The notes beneath the pieces are model-generated. The model ran no database searches. It was not told the origin of the DNA and saw only the letters and a program-made list of their open reading frames with translations. From JAWXTP01 sp044433415 (GTDB lineage Bacteria > Bacteroidota > Bacteroidia > Bacteroidales > Rikenellaceae), in assembly GCA_044433415.1 (NCBI GenBank), contig JAWXTP010000017.1, positions 1-35,748 of the forward strand: DNA of 35,748 bases. Reading direction: 5' to 3'. The position numbers were made by a program, and so were the translations under genes. Position 1 is the first letter of the stretch. Each line of letters begins with the position of its first letter. Shown here in pieces: positions 16,273 through 23,831 of this stretch.

Positions 16273-17241
16273 TTATAATACTAAGTTAAATAAGTAACCC
16301 AACATAATAATAAACAGTGTGATTATTCCGAAAAATATGGCTATTAATCGCCAAGTCATCACTTTCTTAAGTAGAGTAGCTTCGGGAAGTGAAAGCCCCA
16401 CAACACCCATCATAAAAGCTATTGCAGTGCCTATTGGTACTCCTTTAGCCACAAAGACTTGAATAATAGGAACGACACCTGCTGCATTAGCGTACATGGG
16501 TACTGCAAGAACAACAGCTAAAGGTACGCCATACCATTTATCAGCTGCAAGTTGCTCCGTAAAGAAATCTTCAGGCACGTATCCATGCATCACTGCACCT
16601 ATTGCGATTCCTATGATAACATATACGATTACACCTCTAACTATTTTCCAAGCATCTTTTAGTATTTGTGGTAGACGTTCTGTGAATGAAGTTTTATTTT
16701 CATCCCATTCTAGTTGTTCTGCTGATGCCGAAGCCTGTATTTGTTGCACCCAAGGAGATAAGTACTTGTCTAGTTTAAGTTTACCTAGTACAAACCCTCC
16801 AACAACACCTAATACAACACCTGAACCTGCATATATAAGAGTCGCTTTTACTCCAAACGAGCCTAAAAACATGGCTACACCAACCTCATTAACAAGAGGT
16901 GAAGTGATTAGATAAGCAAAGGTAACACCTAGCGGAATACCACCCTTAACGAAACCTATAAATAGCGGAATTGAGGAACATGAACAAAAAGGTGTTATAG
17001 CTCCAAAAATAGATGCTAGTAGATATTGTAAACCAAACATTTTGTGAGTAGTGAGGTAGTTACGCAATTTCTCGATAGGGAAGTAAGCATTAATAACCCC
17101 CATAATAGTACTTATCAAAAATAGTAACAATAAAATTTTGATAGTGTCATAGAAGAAAAAGTTTACTGCTTCTCCAAGGTGGGTACCTGCTGTAATTCCA
17201 AATTGGTCATAGACTAACCAGTCTGCAAATTTCTGTATCAT
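16273..17241 (-). CDS. DUF318/ArsP_1-type permease
   Basis: An integral membrane permease of the family Pfam calls ArsP_1 (formerly DUF318), whose members export organoarsenicals or, in the SO_0444 branch, copper and zinc. At 322 residues with about eight hydrophobic segments it is full length. The signature AITPFCSCSSIPLFIGF (81-97, Cys86 and Cys88) matches the metal/arsenic-binding cysteines of the family; a second conserved half is VPMYANAAGVVPIIQ, and the family's SPLVNE motif is also present. It is the last gene of the arsenic operon, 5 bases after arsC, and the context favours a role in arsenic export, either of trivalent arsenic or of organoarsenicals. Confidence 0.85.
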   Translation of the reverse strand: MIQKFADWLVYDQFGITAGTHLGEAVNFFFYDTIKILLLLFLISTIMGVINAYFPIEKLRNYLTTHKMFGLQYLLASIFGAITPFCSCSSIPLFIGFVKGGIPLGVTFAYLITSPLVNEVGVAMFLGSFGVKATLIYAGSGVVLGVVGGFVLGKLKLDKYLSPWVQQIQASASAEQLEWDENKTSFTERLPQILKDAWKIVRGVIVYVIIGIAIGAVMHGYVPEDFFTEQLAADKWYGVPLAVVLAVPMYANAAGVVPIIQVFVAKGVPIGTAIAFMMGVVGLSLPEATLLKKVMTWRLIAIFFGIITLFIIMLGYLFNLVL

Positions 17242-17246
17242 AACTC

Positions 17247-17702
17247 CTAGCGTTTACCTCCACAAGAGCATTTAGGAATGTGTATACCCCTAATATCCTC
17301 TAAATAAAATCTGTAGAACCTGTTTTTTATCTCGTCTCTTACACGACGAAACTCGCTATCTATAAACTCTTGTGTACCTACCGCATGTGATGGATCATCA
17401 AAACCTATGTGTATGCGATGTGCTACCTTACCAACAAAGGTAGGGCAACTTTCATTAGCTCCTCCACATACAGTGATTACGTAATCCCAACTCTCACCTA
17501 AATACTTTTCGACAGAATCAGAAGTATGAGTTGAAATATCTATTCCAACCTCTGCCATAGCTTTTACAGCGCCTTCGTTGAGTTTTCCACTAGCCTCAGT
17601 GCCAGCAGAGAACACTTCTAAATTCTTGTCAAATGATTGCATAAAACCATGTGCCATCTGACTACGGCAACTATTGCCTGTGCACAAAATTAAAATTTTC
17701 AT
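17247..17702 (-). CDS. arsC: Arsenate reductase, thioredoxin-coupled (low-molecular-weight phosphatase fold)
   Basis: Reduces arsenate to arsenite in the cytoplasm. The P-loop CTGNSCRS starts at Cys7 (nucleophile), with Cys79 and Cys86 in VCGGANESCP as the disulfide-cascade pair that thioredoxin re-reduces. FDDPSHAVG carries the general-acid aspartate. At 151 residues it is longer than the 131-residue S. aureus type, with a short C-terminal tail KCSCGGKR that adds two cysteines and may bind metal or redox partners. It sits 3 bases after the ArsG-like gene and 5 bases before the ArsP-type permease. Confidence 0.93.
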   Translation of the reverse strand: MKILILCTGNSCRSQMAHGFMQSFDKNLEVFSAGTEASGKLNEGAVKAMAEVGIDISTHTSDSVEKYLGESWDYVITVCGGANESCPTFVGKVAHRIHIGFDDPSHAVGTQEFIDSEFRRVRDEIKNRFYRFYLEDIRGIHIPKCSCGGKR

Positions 17703-17705
17703 AAT

Positions 17706-18416
17706 TTATAAGTAAAACATTATACCATAATAAACACCTACCACAATAAAAAGTAGAGCCACTACAAGTGAGAACCATTTTTGAAACGTCTTGATACGGT
17801 TATAAACCTTACCAACTTCACTAACGCTATATGCTAGTACCCATGATACTATAATGACAGGAAGAGCAGTTGCAATAGCAAAAGCAACGGGCATAAGGTA
17901 ACCAGCAGTTGTAGTTGCTGACATAGGAATCAACATTCCAAAGTAGAAAACACCACTTGTAGGACAAAAGGCAAGAGCAAACAAAATGCCTAACAGAAGT
18001 GCACCTACACTGCCTTTACTTTTCAATTCCTCACTACTAGAACCATTATATCCAAAGCTAGGAAGTTTGAGCTTATCGCCAAATAGCATGAATACACCAA
18101 TAAGAATCAGTGCAGGAGACAATAACAGCTCACCATATTTTGCTATAGTTTTTTGAATTTTAAAGAGTGACGAACCTTCACGAAGAATAGTTATCAAGAC
18201 AATTCCTAAAACTGTGTAAGCAATAACTCTTCCTAAAGTATATAGCAAACCGTTCCAGAAAATCCTATTCCGTGACTCTAAATCACGGCTAATAAAGCCT
18301 ATAGCTGTAATGTTTGTCGCTAGTGGGCAAGGTGATACTGCCGTAAGTAAACCAAGTAAAAAAGCTGTGAATAAGGGGGTTGTACTGTTGTCTAACAGTT
18401 GTTGTAACCATTCCAT
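17706..18416 (-). CDS. arsG: DsbD/CcdA-like membrane permease, ArsG family
   Basis: A 236-residue membrane protein with six or so hydrophobic segments of the DsbD/CcdA type. Two conserved cysteines lie in paired helices: SPCPLATNITAIG (Cys30) and FCPTSGVFYFGML (Cys151), as expected for a transmembrane thiol relay. In arsEFG clusters (described, as I recall, for nitro-aromatic arsenicals in Shewanella) the homologous ArsG is annotated as an efflux permease for amino-aromatic arsenicals. It shares one base with the ArsF-like gene upstream. An alternative is that it passes electrons across the membrane to the ArsF-like lipoprotein, which its fold would allow. Confidence 0.78.
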   Translation of the reverse strand: MEWLQQLLDNSTTPLFTAFLLGLLTAVSPCPLATNITAIGFISRDLESRNRIFWNGLLYTLGRVIAYTVLGIVLITILREGSSLFKIQKTIAKYGELLLSPALILIGVFMLFGDKLKLPSFGYNGSSSEELKSKGSVGALLLGILFALAFCPTSGVFYFGMLIPMSATTTAGYLMPVAFAIATALPVIIVSWVLAYSVSEVGKVYNRIKTFQKWFSLVVALLFIVVGVYYGIMFYL

Positions 18417-18940
18417 TATTCAAGTAATTTTTGTATTGATTCTTTAAGGTTTTTTCTAAATTGCTCAGGGTTGTTTCTTGCGTTTTGGAAACTCATAACT
18501 GTAAGATTCTCAACTACGTCTCCTTTTACGATAAGAAGTGAAGAACTCGTGATTTCGTATTTGTCAGCTATCTTTTCACCTTCTGCTGTTGAGATGTCAA
18601 TAGTTTTCATTACAACATTTTCGTTGTTTAATTCTTTTAGGGCAGCTTCTGTTTCTGTACCTATTGCTATACAAGTAGCACAACGTTGTTTTCCGTGCAT
18701 ATATAAGACCTCTACTTTACCAGCTTCTGCATATTTAGCCTCTTTACCACAGCAGTTGATATTTTCTGTACTTTTAGTCTCAGTGCCACAGCAACTTTCA
18801 CTTTTAGTCTCAGTGCCACAGCAACTTTCACTTTTTGTTTCAGTGCTACAACAGTCTTTATCGTTAGTCTTTGAATTTGTGTTATTTACACATGATACTA
18901 GTATCATTAATGCGAATACAGCTAAAATTCCTTTCTTCAT
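18416..18940 (-). CDS. arsF: ArsF-like lipoprotein with thioredoxin fold and Cys-pair repeats
   Basis: A lipoprotein signal (MKKGILAVFALMILVSC, lipobox Cys17) precedes an unusual linker carrying four Cys-Cys pairs (30-31, 40-41, 50-51, 63-64). Three are spaced exactly ten residues apart in the unit S-C-C-G-T-E-T-K-S-E. A thioredoxin-like domain follows with Cys-A-T-Cys (87-90) in HGKQRCATCIAIG. The ORF is 174 residues. It fits the family annotated as ArsF, a proposed partner in reduction of nitro-aromatic arsenicals. The repeats could bind trivalent arsenic, which prefers vicinal thiols; that is inference. It lies between the small thioredoxin and the permease in a tight operon. Confidence 0.75.
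   Translation of the reverse strand: MKKGILAVFALMILVSCVNNTNSKTNDKDCCSTETKSESCCGTETKSESCCGTETKSTENINCCGKEAKYAEAGKVEVLYMHGKQRCATCIAIGTETEAALKELNNENVVMKTIDISTAEGEKIADKYEITSSSLLIVKGDVVENLTVMSFQNARNNPEQFRKNLKESIQKLLE
18771..18860 (-). repeat. 30-base tandem repeat inside the ArsF-like gene
   Basis: 18771-18800 and 18801-18830 are identical 30-base units; 18831-18860 is a diverged third copy. Each encodes ten residues with one Cys-Cys pair. Copy number could change by slippage without breaking the frame. Confidence 0.9.
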
Positions 18941-18949
18941 GATATCTTA

Positions 18950-19183
18950 TTACTTCGTTAATATTGTTTTTACTTCGTTTTTTGAGAGTTTTTTCCCTGC
19001 TGATACAACTTTGCCATCTATAACAAGACCTGGCATCGCCATAACGTTGTAGTTCATAATTTCCATAAGATCTTCTACCTTTTCAACTGTTGCATCAAGA
19101 TTCATTTCTGTTACAACTTCGCGTACTGTTGCTTCTAATGCCTTGCATCCAGCGCAACCTGTTCCTAATACTTTAATTTCCAT
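18950..19183 (-). CDS. arsE: Small thioredoxin-family redox protein (ArsE-like)
   Basis: At 77 residues it matches the small thioredoxin/glutaredoxin-like family that opens with KVLGTGCAGCKALE: the redox Cys10-x-x-Cys13 pair, then AMPGLVIDGKVVSAGKKLS, with the cis-proline and strand-turn of the fold. It lacks a signal peptide, so it works in the cytoplasm. In arsEFG-type clusters the first gene is of this kind. It sits 67 bases after arsR and 9 bases before the ArsF-like gene. A general role as electron donor to arsC or to the membrane permease is equally possible. Confidence 0.82.
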   Translation of the reverse strand: MEIKVLGTGCAGCKALEATVREVVTEMNLDATVEKVEDLMEIMNYNVMAMPGLVIDGKVVSAGKKLSKNEVKTILTK

Positions 19184-19250
19184 ACTTTATATATTTAATT
19201 ATTGTTTGTAATTCGCAAAACAACGAACATTTATTTTAAAAAAAAGGTCG

Positions 19251-19571
19251 CTACTGGCAACACTTCTTTTCTTTATTAACTAATAACATAAGAGAGTTTA
19301 TTAGCTCATGAGCTTCGTTCCATGCTTCCTTATTGATACAGTACTTAACCTTTGGAGGCATTATCTCACCTTGTATAAGTCCTGAGTTTTTAAGTTCTGT
19401 AAGATGCTGAGATACTGTAGCTTTAGATATAGGTAATACTTCGTGAATATCTCCAAAGAAGCAACACTCTTGACTTGCAAGAAATTGCACTATAGCTACT
19501 CTTGCTGGGTGTGCCAAGGCTTTCATATATCGAGCAATCTGCTCTTCGTTATTTTTGTATTCTCTACTCAT
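19251..19571 (-). CDS. arsR: ArsR/SmtB family metalloregulator
   Basis: A dimeric winged-helix repressor released from DNA when it binds trivalent arsenic or a related ion. In 106 residues the HTH region is PISKATVSQHLTELKNSGLI. Vicinal Cys36-Cys37 in SQECCFFGDI lies where ArsR proteins keep the alpha3 ligands, and further cysteines occur at 78 and in a C-terminal KKCCQ (104-105), so three thiolates are available. It heads the operon, with a strong promoter 12 bases upstream, and so should regulate itself and all five downstream genes. Confidence 0.92.
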   Translation of the reverse strand: MSREYKNNEEQIARYMKALAHPARVAIVQFLASQECCFFGDIHEVLPISKATVSQHLTELKNSGLIQGEIMPPKVKYCINKEAWNEAHELINSLMLLVNKEKKCCQ

Positions 19572-19589
19572 AGTGATTATTTATGTTCG

Positions 19590-19620
19590 CAAAGTTACTA
19601 ACAATATTTTAATATTCAAA
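19590..19620 (-). promoter_or_regulatory. arsR operon promoter and probable operator
   Basis: Minus strand: TTTG (19617-19620), exactly 19 bases, TAACTTTG (19590-19597); both boxes are perfect Bacteroidetes matches. The spacer holds two AATATT palindromes (19603-19608 and 19611-19616), a reasonable ArsR operator covering the promoter. Confidence 0.75.
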
Positions 19621-19744
19621 TTTTTTAAATAAAAATATTATAATAATACAATTTTATTGTTATTAAAAAAGTCGTTTTAATTATGAAATTTAATGTATTT
19701 TCTAAATTTGTTTAAAATATCTATGTTTTTAACCCGTATTTGCA

Positions 19745-19752
19745 TATCTTTG
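19745..19752 (+). promoter_or_regulatory. Candidate -7 box for the beta-propeller gene
   Basis: TATCTTTG matches TAnnTTTG, 27 bases before the ATG at 19780. I see no good -33 TTTG at the right distance. It faces away from the arsR promoter in the same 208-base gap. Confidence 0.4.
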
Positions 19753-19779
19753 TAAAATATATTATAATAAATTAAATTC

Positions 19780-20652
19780 ATGAAGAAAACAACAACAATT
19801 CTAGTATTCTTCTTAATGGCTATGACTGTTAAGGCGCAAGATAAAATTCTTGTAGGTGGCACATTGTCAGATAAGATAGCTATAATCAATAAAAGCACTA
19901 AAGAGATAGAGTGGGAGCATAAGGGATTTGCTGGTGAATGTAAAGAATGTAATAGTCTTGTACATTTAAAAGGAGAAGATGTAGCTTATGCACACAAAAA
20001 AGGTGTATATTTTATTAATTCTCAGGGAGAAATGCTTTTTGAATTTAAAGTAGGTAAAGGAGAAGAGTTTCAGTCAGTATCTGTAATTAAAGGAGGTTAT
20101 CTATTAGGTATATCAGGAAATCCCATGAGGATAGTAGAGATTAATAAAAAAGGAGAAGTAACCAAAGAGCTTACTTTTGATACAGAAGTGACTAACATAC
20201 ATAGGCAATTTCGTCAAATTACTAAAACTAAGAAGGGACATTACTTAGTACCTATTTCAGACTCTAAAAGGCTTGTTGAACTAGATGCTAATGGTGGTTT
20301 AGTAAAAGATATAAAGATAGAACATTCATCTTTATATGTAGCAACTGACAAAAAAGGTAACTGGCTTGCTACAACAGGTCATGCAGGTGTTATCTATAAA
20401 ATAGATGGCAAAACAGGTGTGAAATCTAAGATAGTAGATAGTCCTAATTTAGGAGATGATATAAAAATAGAGTTTGGAGCTGGTATAGTGGAACTTAAGA
20501 ATGGCAATTACTTGCTAGCTAACTGGGTAGGACATAATGGCGACCAGAAACAGCCTATTCTTATAGAATTAGATAAGGCAGGTAAAGTTGTATGGACTAT
20601 GAATAAAATAGACCAATTTACATTTGCTGCTGGTATTTACCCTATATATTAA
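19780..20652 (+). CDS. Secreted beta-propeller (PQQ/NHL-like repeat) protein
   Basis: A signal peptide (MKKTTTILVFFLMAMTVKA, cut before QDK) shows export. The 290-residue body is a series of beta-propeller blades with recurring motifs of the type IxIINKxTKEIEWEHKG, GVYFINSQGEMLFEF, RIVEINKKGEVTKEL, RLVELDANGGLVKDI, VIYKIDGKTGVK and ILIELDKAGKVVWTM. One Cys-x-x-Cys pair is in GECKECNSL near residue 48. No enzyme motif is evident. The stop is 28 bases before the HzsA-like gene, so the two are probably co-transcribed. It may be a binding or docking partner for the diheme protein; that is inference. Confidence 0.85.
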   Translation: MKKTTTILVFFLMAMTVKAQDKILVGGTLSDKIAIINKSTKEIEWEHKGFAGECKECNSLVHLKGEDVAYAHKKGVYFINSQGEMLFEFKVGKGEEFQSVSVIKGGYLLGISGNPMRIVEINKKGEVTKELTFDTEVTNIHRQFRQITKTKKGHYLVPISDSKRLVELDANGGLVKDIKIEHSSLYVATDKKGNWLATTGHAGVIYKIDGKTGVKSKIVDSPNLGDDIKIEFGAGIVELKNGNYLLANWVGHNGDQKQPILIELDKAGKVVWTMNKIDQFTFAAGIYPIY

Positions 20653-20680
20653 AATAACTTTAATAATAATATATTTATTT

Positions 20681-23056
20681 ATGAAGAAAATTTATAGATT
20701 ACCCTTAATATTAGGGTTGTTACTAATTACGAGAGTTGGTTATTGTCAAAATGAGGTATGTGAACCAACGGAATTTACACGTAAAGATGCCTCAGAATTT
20801 CAAACATTGAAAGGAAAAAAGATACTTTACATAGAAAGGGAACAATATTGTCCTGATCATCATAATACAGCTACAATCTTCCAGTGGGGAGAGGTTAATC
20901 AAGATTCTTACCGCCCTGGGGCTGCTATGCGTATCTATGATGTAGATACAAAACAGATTACAACACTTTTAGAGACAGAAGAAGGTGTAATCCGTGACCC
21001 TGAGCTTTCGTATGATGCTACAAAGATTATTTTCTCTATGCGTCATAACATTCAAGGTTCGTATCATATTTATGAGATGAATATTGATGGTTCAAATCTT
21101 AAACAGTTGACTTTTGCGGAAGGCATGGCAGACATAGACCCTGTTTATCTTCCTGATGGAAATATAATCTTCTCGTCAACACGTCAACCTAAATACTGTA
21201 TGTGTAATCGACATATTATGGCTAACCTTTATAGAATGGAGCCTGACGGTGCTAATATACATCAAATAGGTGTAAGTACTTTGTTTGAAGGTCACTCAAC
21301 CATACTAGAAGATGGTCGTATTCTTTATGATAGATGGGAATATGTAGATCGCAATTTTGGTGATGCTCAAGGATTATGGACAGTTAATCCTGATGGTACT
21401 AAACACTCTATTTATTATGGTAACAATACTAAATCTCCAGGTGCAGTAATAGATGCTCGTCAAATCCCAGGAACAGATTTATTGGTTTGTATCTTTGCAG
21501 CTTGTCATGAACGCCCTTGGGGAGCTTTAGCAGTCATAGACAGAAAGCTAGGTGTCGATGGAGAATTACCCGTTTTGGATATCATGCCTGAGAATACACG
21601 TGCACTAATGCAAAAAGATGGGGTAGATCAATACAAAAGAATAGACTATATGACAGAGGATCCATGGCCTTTAACTCGTTCGGAGTTCTTGGTGTCAGGT
21701 AGCACTAAGAAACTCAGTAAGGCTTGGAAAACTTTTGATACTCATTCTGCGCTTTTTGTGATGAATACCGAAAATTCAACAAGAGATCTTATCTTAGAAG
21801 TTAAAGAACGCTCTCTTTTTGATCCTATGATTATAGAACCACGTAATGTTCCTAGAACTATTCCTGTAGTTAGAGACTTCTCAGAGGATGCAGGTGTATT
21901 TTATGTACAAAATGTATATGAAGGTACTAATATGGAGGGTGTAGAACCTGGAAGTGTAAAATATCTTCGTGTTGTGGAGTCTCCTGAGAAAAGAAGTTGG
22001 ACAGTAGAGAAATGGCAAGGTGAGGGAGCTCATTACCCAGCTGTCAATTGGCATAGTTTTGAGGTTAAACGCATACTAGGTGAAGTTGAGGTTAAAGAAG
22101 ACGGTTCAGCGCATTTCAAAGCGCCAGCAGGTGTACACCTTTACTTCCAGTTACTTGATAAGGATAAAAAGATGATACAGTCTATGAGAAGTGGAGTTTC
22201 TTTAATGCCAGGAGAAATTAACGGTTGTATAGGTTGTCATGAAGACAGGCTAAATGTACCAGTTCCTACAGGTCGTCCTGAGGCTTTAAAACTTTCAGCT
22301 GTTACTATGGATAAATGGAATAATGTTGAGGAGCCACGTAATTTCTCTTATATGGAGAATGTACAGCCTATATGGGATAAGCACTGTGTTTCGTGTCATG
22401 ATTTTGATGCTGAAGATCCTGAAAAATTTGTACTAGCTGGTGATAAAAACATGTATTTTAATGCTTCTTATATAAATCTTTACGTAAAGGGTGCTTTAGG
22501 TCTTATTGGTGGTGGCCCTGCTGCTATACAAGAGGCTTACTCTTGGGGTTCGCATAATAGTCTGTTAACAAAACTTATAGATAACAAACATAATGATGTA
22601 AAACTTACAGATAAGGAAAAAGAGGTAATTTATGCATGGATGGATGTTAATGGTGTTTATTATCCTACTTATGAATCAGCGTTTAATGATGTAGTGGGAG
22701 GTCGTTCTCCTTTAACAAAAGAGGAAACTAAAGAGTTAACAGAATTGACAGGAGTTAAATTTGTTCAACTTGCAACGCACCAACGTAAAGTCCTAGCACA
22801 GCTATCTTTTGATCGTCCAGAGCTAAGTCCTTGTTTAGCTTCTATACGTGAAGATAAGGCAAAATATGATAGAGCAGTAGAAATTATCCGTATAGGTGCA
22901 GAGAGACTAAAAGAAACACCTCGTGGTGATATAGAATCAGAACTTGTTATGCACCCTCATATTAAAGCACAGATAGATAACTATATGGAATGGTTAGAGG
23001 TAAATGCTGAGAATAAGAGAAAGTTAAAAGAAGGTGTTACTTTTTATGATAAGTAA
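20681..23056 (+). CDS. Exported diheme HzsA-like (hydrazine synthase alpha-related) protein
   Basis: I place the start at 20681, where the ATG begins a signal peptide (MKKIYRLPLILGLLLITRVG); an upstream ATG at 20624 would overlap the previous gene and spoil the signal. The 791-residue protein has a WD40/TolB-like propeller half (DPELSYDATKIIFSMRH, FSSTRQPKYCMCNRH, DPVYLPDGNIIFSS, GHSTILEDGRILYDRWEYVD) and a middle region with IFAACHERPWGALAVIDRK that resembles the HzsA family. Two c-type heme sites follow: C516-I-G-C519-H and C569-V-S-C572-H. Relatives occur in many bacteria that do not make hydrazine, so the reaction is unknown; a periplasmic redox role is likely. Confidence 0.85.
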   Translation: MKKIYRLPLILGLLLITRVGYCQNEVCEPTEFTRKDASEFQTLKGKKILYIEREQYCPDHHNTATIFQWGEVNQDSYRPGAAMRIYDVDTKQITTLLETEEGVIRDPELSYDATKIIFSMRHNIQGSYHIYEMNIDGSNLKQLTFAEGMADIDPVYLPDGNIIFSSTRQPKYCMCNRHIMANLYRMEPDGANIHQIGVSTLFEGHSTILEDGRILYDRWEYVDRNFGDAQGLWTVNPDGTKHSIYYGNNTKSPGAVIDARQIPGTDLLVCIFAACHERPWGALAVIDRKLGVDGELPVLDIMPENTRALMQKDGVDQYKRIDYMTEDPWPLTRSEFLVSGSTKKLSKAWKTFDTHSALFVMNTENSTRDLILEVKERSLFDPMIIEPRNVPRTIPVVRDFSEDAGVFYVQNVYEGTNMEGVEPGSVKYLRVVESPEKRSWTVEKWQGEGAHYPAVNWHSFEVKRILGEVEVKEDGSAHFKAPAGVHLYFQLLDKDKKMIQSMRSGVSLMPGEINGCIGCHEDRLNVPVPTGRPEALKLSAVTMDKWNNVEEPRNFSYMENVQPIWDKHCVSCHDFDAEDPEKFVLAGDKNMYFNASYINLYVKGALGLIGGGPAAIQEAYSWGSHNSLLTKLIDNKHNDVKLTDKEKEVIYAWMDVNGVYYPTYESAFNDVVGGRSPLTKEETKELTELTGVKFVQLATHQRKVLAQLSFDRPELSPCLASIREDKAKYDRAVEIIRIGAERLKETPRGDIESELVMHPHIKAQIDNYMEWLEVNAENKRKLKEGVTFYDK

Positions 23057-23073
23057 TATATAAAATAAGTCTT

Positions 23074-23763
23074 ATGAAGAAAATAGTTGTTTTTACAGGT
23101 GCAGGGGTAAGTCGTGATAGTGGAATAGCTACATTTAGGGATTCTGATGGATTATGGGCTAACCATAGGATAGAGGATGTTTGTACTCCTGAGGCTTTAG
23201 CAAGAAACCGTAAACAGGTTATTGACTTTTATAATAGTAGACGTAAGGAATTACTTGAAAAAGAACCTAATGCAGGACATTTTGCTATTGCTGAATTAGA
23301 AAAATATTTTGATGTAGAGGTTGTAACACAAAATGTTGATGATTTACACGAAAGAGGAGGTTCATCAAAAGTCCTTCACTTACATGGAGAGCTTAGAAAA
23401 CTTCGTAGTAGTAGAAATGAAAATTTAGCCTTTCCTATAGAGGGATGGGAACAAAAGTTGGATGATAAAGCTCCTGATGGAAGCCTAGCACGACCTTTTG
23501 TGGTGTTCTTTGGAGAAAATGTTCCTATGTTAAGTGCAGCAGTAGATATAGTAAGTAAAGCTGATATATTTGTAATTGTAGGAACGTCGTTAGCTGTATA
23601 TCCTGCGGCATCACTGATACGTTATATACGTTCAACGGTGCCTGTGTGGCTTGTAGACCCTAATCCCCCTAGTGGGTTGAATGTACCTAATAAGGTGAAT
23701 TACATAGGAGAAAATTCTGTGATAGGAGTTCCTAAGCTATGTGAGATTTTAAAGCAACAATAA
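23074..23763 (+). CDS. Sirtuin-type NAD-dependent protein deacylase lacking the zinc cysteines
   Basis: Removes acyl groups from lysines using NAD+. At 229 residues the Rossmann core is complete: GAGVSRDSGIATFRD (9-23), TQNVDDLHERGG (85-96), catalytic His104 in LHLHGEL, IVGTSLAVYPAASL and WLVDPNPP. Tyr53 and Arg56 in DFYNSRRKE match the Y-x-x-R of class III sirtuins that prefer succinyl and malonyl lysine. The four cysteines of the structural zinc module are absent (only Cys37 and one near residue 224), a variant seen in some Bacteroidetes as I recall. It is 17 bases after the HzsA-like gene and probably in the same operon, although it is cytoplasmic. Confidence 0.88.
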   Translation: MKKIVVFTGAGVSRDSGIATFRDSDGLWANHRIEDVCTPEALARNRKQVIDFYNSRRKELLEKEPNAGHFAIAELEKYFDVEVVTQNVDDLHERGGSSKVLHLHGELRKLRSSRNENLAFPIEGWEQKLDDKAPDGSLARPFVVFFGENVPMLSAAVDIVSKADIFVIVGTSLAVYPAASLIRYIRSTVPVWLVDPNPPSGLNVPNKVNYIGENSVIGVPKLCEILKQQ

Positions 23764-23774
23764 AGATTTTAGAT

Positions 23775-23812
23775 AAAAAAAGTTCTCAGATTTGACCCTG
23801 AGAACTTTTTTT
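23775..23812. terminator. Bidirectional terminator between sirtuin and ferric-reductase-like genes
   Basis: Perfect 15-base arms (23775-23789 and 23798-23812) with a seven-A run on one end and seven T on the other. Both converging genes could use it. Confidence 0.9.
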
Positions 23813-23831
23813 ATGTATTGTGGTTTGCAAA

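Noticed and set aside
18771..18860. CRISPR-like repeat
   Set aside because: The 30-base units are directly adjacent, have no spacers and are coding in frame.
18471..19052. Plus-strand reading of 193 residues across the arsF-like and thioredoxin genes
   Set aside because: It is a shadow of two recognised genes on the minus strand; its repeats merely mirror the arsF repeat.
20624..20680. Upstream ATG for the HzsA-like gene
   Set aside because: It lies inside the preceding gene, and the ATG at 20681 starts a proper signal peptide.
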